DNA of 6,580 nt from a bacterium (lineage in GTDB: Bacteria > Cyanobacteriota > Vampirovibrionia > Obscuribacterales > Obscuribacteraceae), in contig JAUIJG010000310.1 of assembly GCA_030431355.1 (NCBI GenBank), forward strand, positions 1 to 6,580, read 5' to 3'. The notes under the pieces were generated by a model. The model had not been told where the DNA came from and did no database searches. It was given only the letters and a program-made list of their open reading frames with translations. Below are positions 5,241 through 6,580 of the stretch, in pieces. Numbering within the stretch: position 1 is the first letter of the stretch; every line of letters starts with the position of its first letter. The translations under genes were made by a program, and so were the position numbers.

Positions 5241-6242
5241 TTAGTTCGCAGAAACAACTGCCTGGTTCAAAAATTTGTCTAGCTCTTCCTGATAAGGTAG
5301 AGCTGGAATTGCTCCGGCTTTTGTACAGGCCAGAGCGCCCACTCCGTTGGCTGTTCTGATAATAGACACCAGTTCTTCTTCAGATAAAGCTTTCAAACAG
5401 CCTCTTCGGTCCTTGACCTCTTTGACATGTTTTAGAAGTCCGCGAATTACTCCGGCGTTGAAGCCGTCACCAGCGCCGGTGGCTTCAACCAATTCTATTT
5501 CATAGCCGGAGACTGTTCTGGCCACTTGCTCAGTACAAAAGTGTGCACCGCGGGAATCCAGAGTGATGATGAGAAGGGGAATCCCCATCTCTTTGCGTAG
5601 CACAGCTGCTTGTTCAAGATCACTCTTGCCGGTCAGAAACTCCAGCTCTATCTCGTTTATCTTGACTATGTCGGCCCAGGGCAGCGAATTGAGGATGCTG
5701 TCTTTGCAGTGTTGATCGGAAGGCCAGAGGCTTAAACGAACGTTCGGATCGTATGAGATTAGACAGCCGGCATCTTTTGCCATCTTTACTGCTGCTTCAG
5801 TGGCTTCTCGAGCGGGGCTTTCTATCAGTGAGATTGAGCCGAAGTGAAGAACGCTGGCATTTTCAAAGAGTTCTTTTCTCAGGTCGCTTTTTTCCAGGCG
5901 TGCATCAGCACAGGCGATTCTGGTGAAATCAGCGAGCTTTCTATCACCGCTCTCGGTCGTAACCACGTAGGCCATTCTCGTCTGAGCATCTGGATCTTCC
6001 AGGGTGCAGGAGACATCAATTTTATTCTCTTCCAGCACGGATTTGAGCCAGAGTCCAAATTCGTCTTTAGAAACTCTGCCGATAAACGCCGTGGGCACGC
6101 CCTGTCGAGCCAGTCCCACGGCAGTATTTGCCGGAGCTCCACCTGGTGCTTTGGTGAATTTGACGGCGTCTTTAATCTCCGCTCCTGGAGTTGTGCAAAC
6201 CCAGTCTACAAGTAGCTCTCCCAGACAAAGAACATCGGCCAT
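5241..6242 (-). CDS. PfkB-family carbohydrate kinase, fructokinase-like
   Basis: A 333-residue ribokinase/PfkB-fold sugar kinase, usual length for the family; it should phosphorylate a sugar with ATP in the cytoplasm. Seen: the N-terminal strand VLCLGELLVDW at 4-14, PfkB signature 1 (GGAPANTAVGLARQGVPT at 34-51, FIGRVSKDEFG at 53-63), HFGSISLI at 133-140, SYDPNVRLSLWPS at 163-175, KINEIELEFLTG at 194-205, and signature 2 EATGAGDGFNAG at 253-264 with catalytic base D259. The HFGSISL, DPN.R..LWPS and K..E.E.FLTG blocks are those of bacterial and plant fructokinases, which suggests fructose; another ketose or nucleoside is not excluded. The usual first Asp of D(T/A)TGAGD is Glu. AGAGGAG lies about 12 bases before the ATG, and an in-frame TAA two codons upstream fixes the start. 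No sugar transporter or regulator is adjacent within the window. Confidence 0.9.
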   Translation of the reverse strand: MADVLCLGELLVDWVCTTPGAEIKDAVKFTKAPGGAPANTAVGLARQGVPTAFIGRVSKDEFGLWLKSVLEENKIDVSCTLEDPDAQTRMAYVVTTESGDRKLADFTRIACADARLEKSDLRKELFENASVLHFGSISLIESPAREATEAAVKMAKDAGCLISYDPNVRLSLWPSDQHCKDSILNSLPWADIVKINEIELEFLTGKSDLEQAAVLRKEMGIPLLIITLDSRGAHFCTEQVARTVSGYEIELVEATGAGDGFNAGVIRGLLKHVKEVKDRRGCLKALSEEELVSIIRTANGVGALACTKAGAIPALPYQEELDKFLNQAVVSAN

Positions 6243-6534
6243 CGTTTATCCATACTCCTCTTCTTATTGCTTCGGTCTATTCGGATGAGTGGATCTTCCA
6301 TGGTTCCAGTTATCCGAGCTTCCAGCTAAATGAGTATACAGATTTTTCGGCACAACGCATCGAGAAATCTTATTTTCTGGAAGGTCATTATCTTATGCCC
6401 CGTAAGAGAAGATATGATTCTTCGATCGGTTATTTATTCTTCCCTCCGCTTTTCCCATTCTATTCATACATATAGTATCCAAGTGGAAAGAACTCAGAGA
6501 TCGGAGAGCTTTTTTGGCTTTTCGACCTTTTTCT

Positions 6535-6549
6535 GTCAGATGATCTGAC
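6535..6549. promoter_or_regulatory. 15-base palindrome, possible operator
   Basis: GTCAGAT-G-ATCTGAC is a perfect 7-base inverted repeat around one central base. It lies between the sugar kinase gene and the presumed plus-strand gene beyond the right edge, where a shared operator would be expected. The one-base centre makes it a poor RNA hairpin and a better protein-binding site. The regulator is not identified. Confidence 0.4.
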
Positions 6550-6573
6550 TAGAATTAGATGAAAAGCATGAAG

Positions 6574-6579
6574 AGGAGG
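6574..6579 (+). promoter_or_regulatory. Strong Shine-Dalgarno sequence at the window edge
   Basis: AGGAGG ends one base before the window does, which suggests a plus-strand gene starting within about 5-10 bases outside. A competing reading is that ATG at 6559-6561 (MKSMKRR...) is already the start, but no purine-rich site precedes that ATG. Confidence 0.45.
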
Positions 6580-6580
6580 G

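Larger units (their letters stand above)
6243..6580. other. Intergenic region upstream of the sugar kinase
   Basis: These 338 bases hold no convincing gene. The overlapping plus-strand frames are rich in Ser, Phe and Tyr, show no family features and lack good ribosome sites. The stretch should contain the sugar kinase promoter; TATACT-like and TACTAT-like boxes occur on the minus strand, but none has a good -35 partner. A run of six T at about 6510-6515 on the plus strand follows only a weak stem, so I do not call a terminator. The palindrome and edge ribosome site are listed separately. Confidence 0.5.

Noticed and set aside
6491..6516. Plus-strand terminator before the run of six T
   Set aside because: Only about three or four consecutive pairs can form before the T-run, too weak for a confident call.

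Overview
This is bacterial chromosomal DNA. It carries a peptide chain release factor 2 gene (prfB) with the bacterial programmed +1 frameshift, Shine-Dalgarno sites and compact genes separated by short regulatory gaps. The secreted IPT/TIG-like protein and the housekeeping genes fit an environmental bacterium of moderate GC. The sequence does not fix the phylum. Melainabacteria/Obscuribacterales-type bacteria are only a weak guess.

Layout. (1) Bases 1-761, minus strand: the N-terminal 253 codons of a PrkA-type AAA+ serine protein kinase that runs off the left edge. It is clearly GC-richer than the rest and has an altered Walker A motif. (2) Bases 762-1429: about 670 bases with no convincing gene, AT-rich in the middle, holding several inverted repeats and one doubtful Cys-containing micro-ORF. 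(3) Bases 1430-2546, minus: prfB, read in two frames joined at a TGA recoding site near codon 25. (4) Bases 2678-3892, plus: a D-amino-acid-oxidase-family FAD oxidoreductase, divergent from prfB. (5) Bases 3937-5049, minus: an exported protein with two IPT/TIG-like domains, convergent with the oxidoreductase; a hairpin between them is a likely terminator. (6) Bases 5241-6242, minus: a PfkB-family sugar kinase of fructokinase type. (7) Bases 6243-6580: a non-coding stretch with a 15-base palindrome and, at the very edge, a strong Shine-Dalgarno sequence pointing to a plus-strand gene just outside the window.

The genes do not form one pathway. Each sits alone or points away from its neighbour, so most are probably transcribed independently. 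The points most worth attention are the prfB recoding site, which keeps CTT-TGA-C but lacks the usual AGGGGG stimulator, the degenerate P-loop of the PrkA-like protein, and the repeat-rich gap between these two genes. I found no tRNA, rRNA, CRISPR array, insertion sequence or recognisable defence or mobile system.
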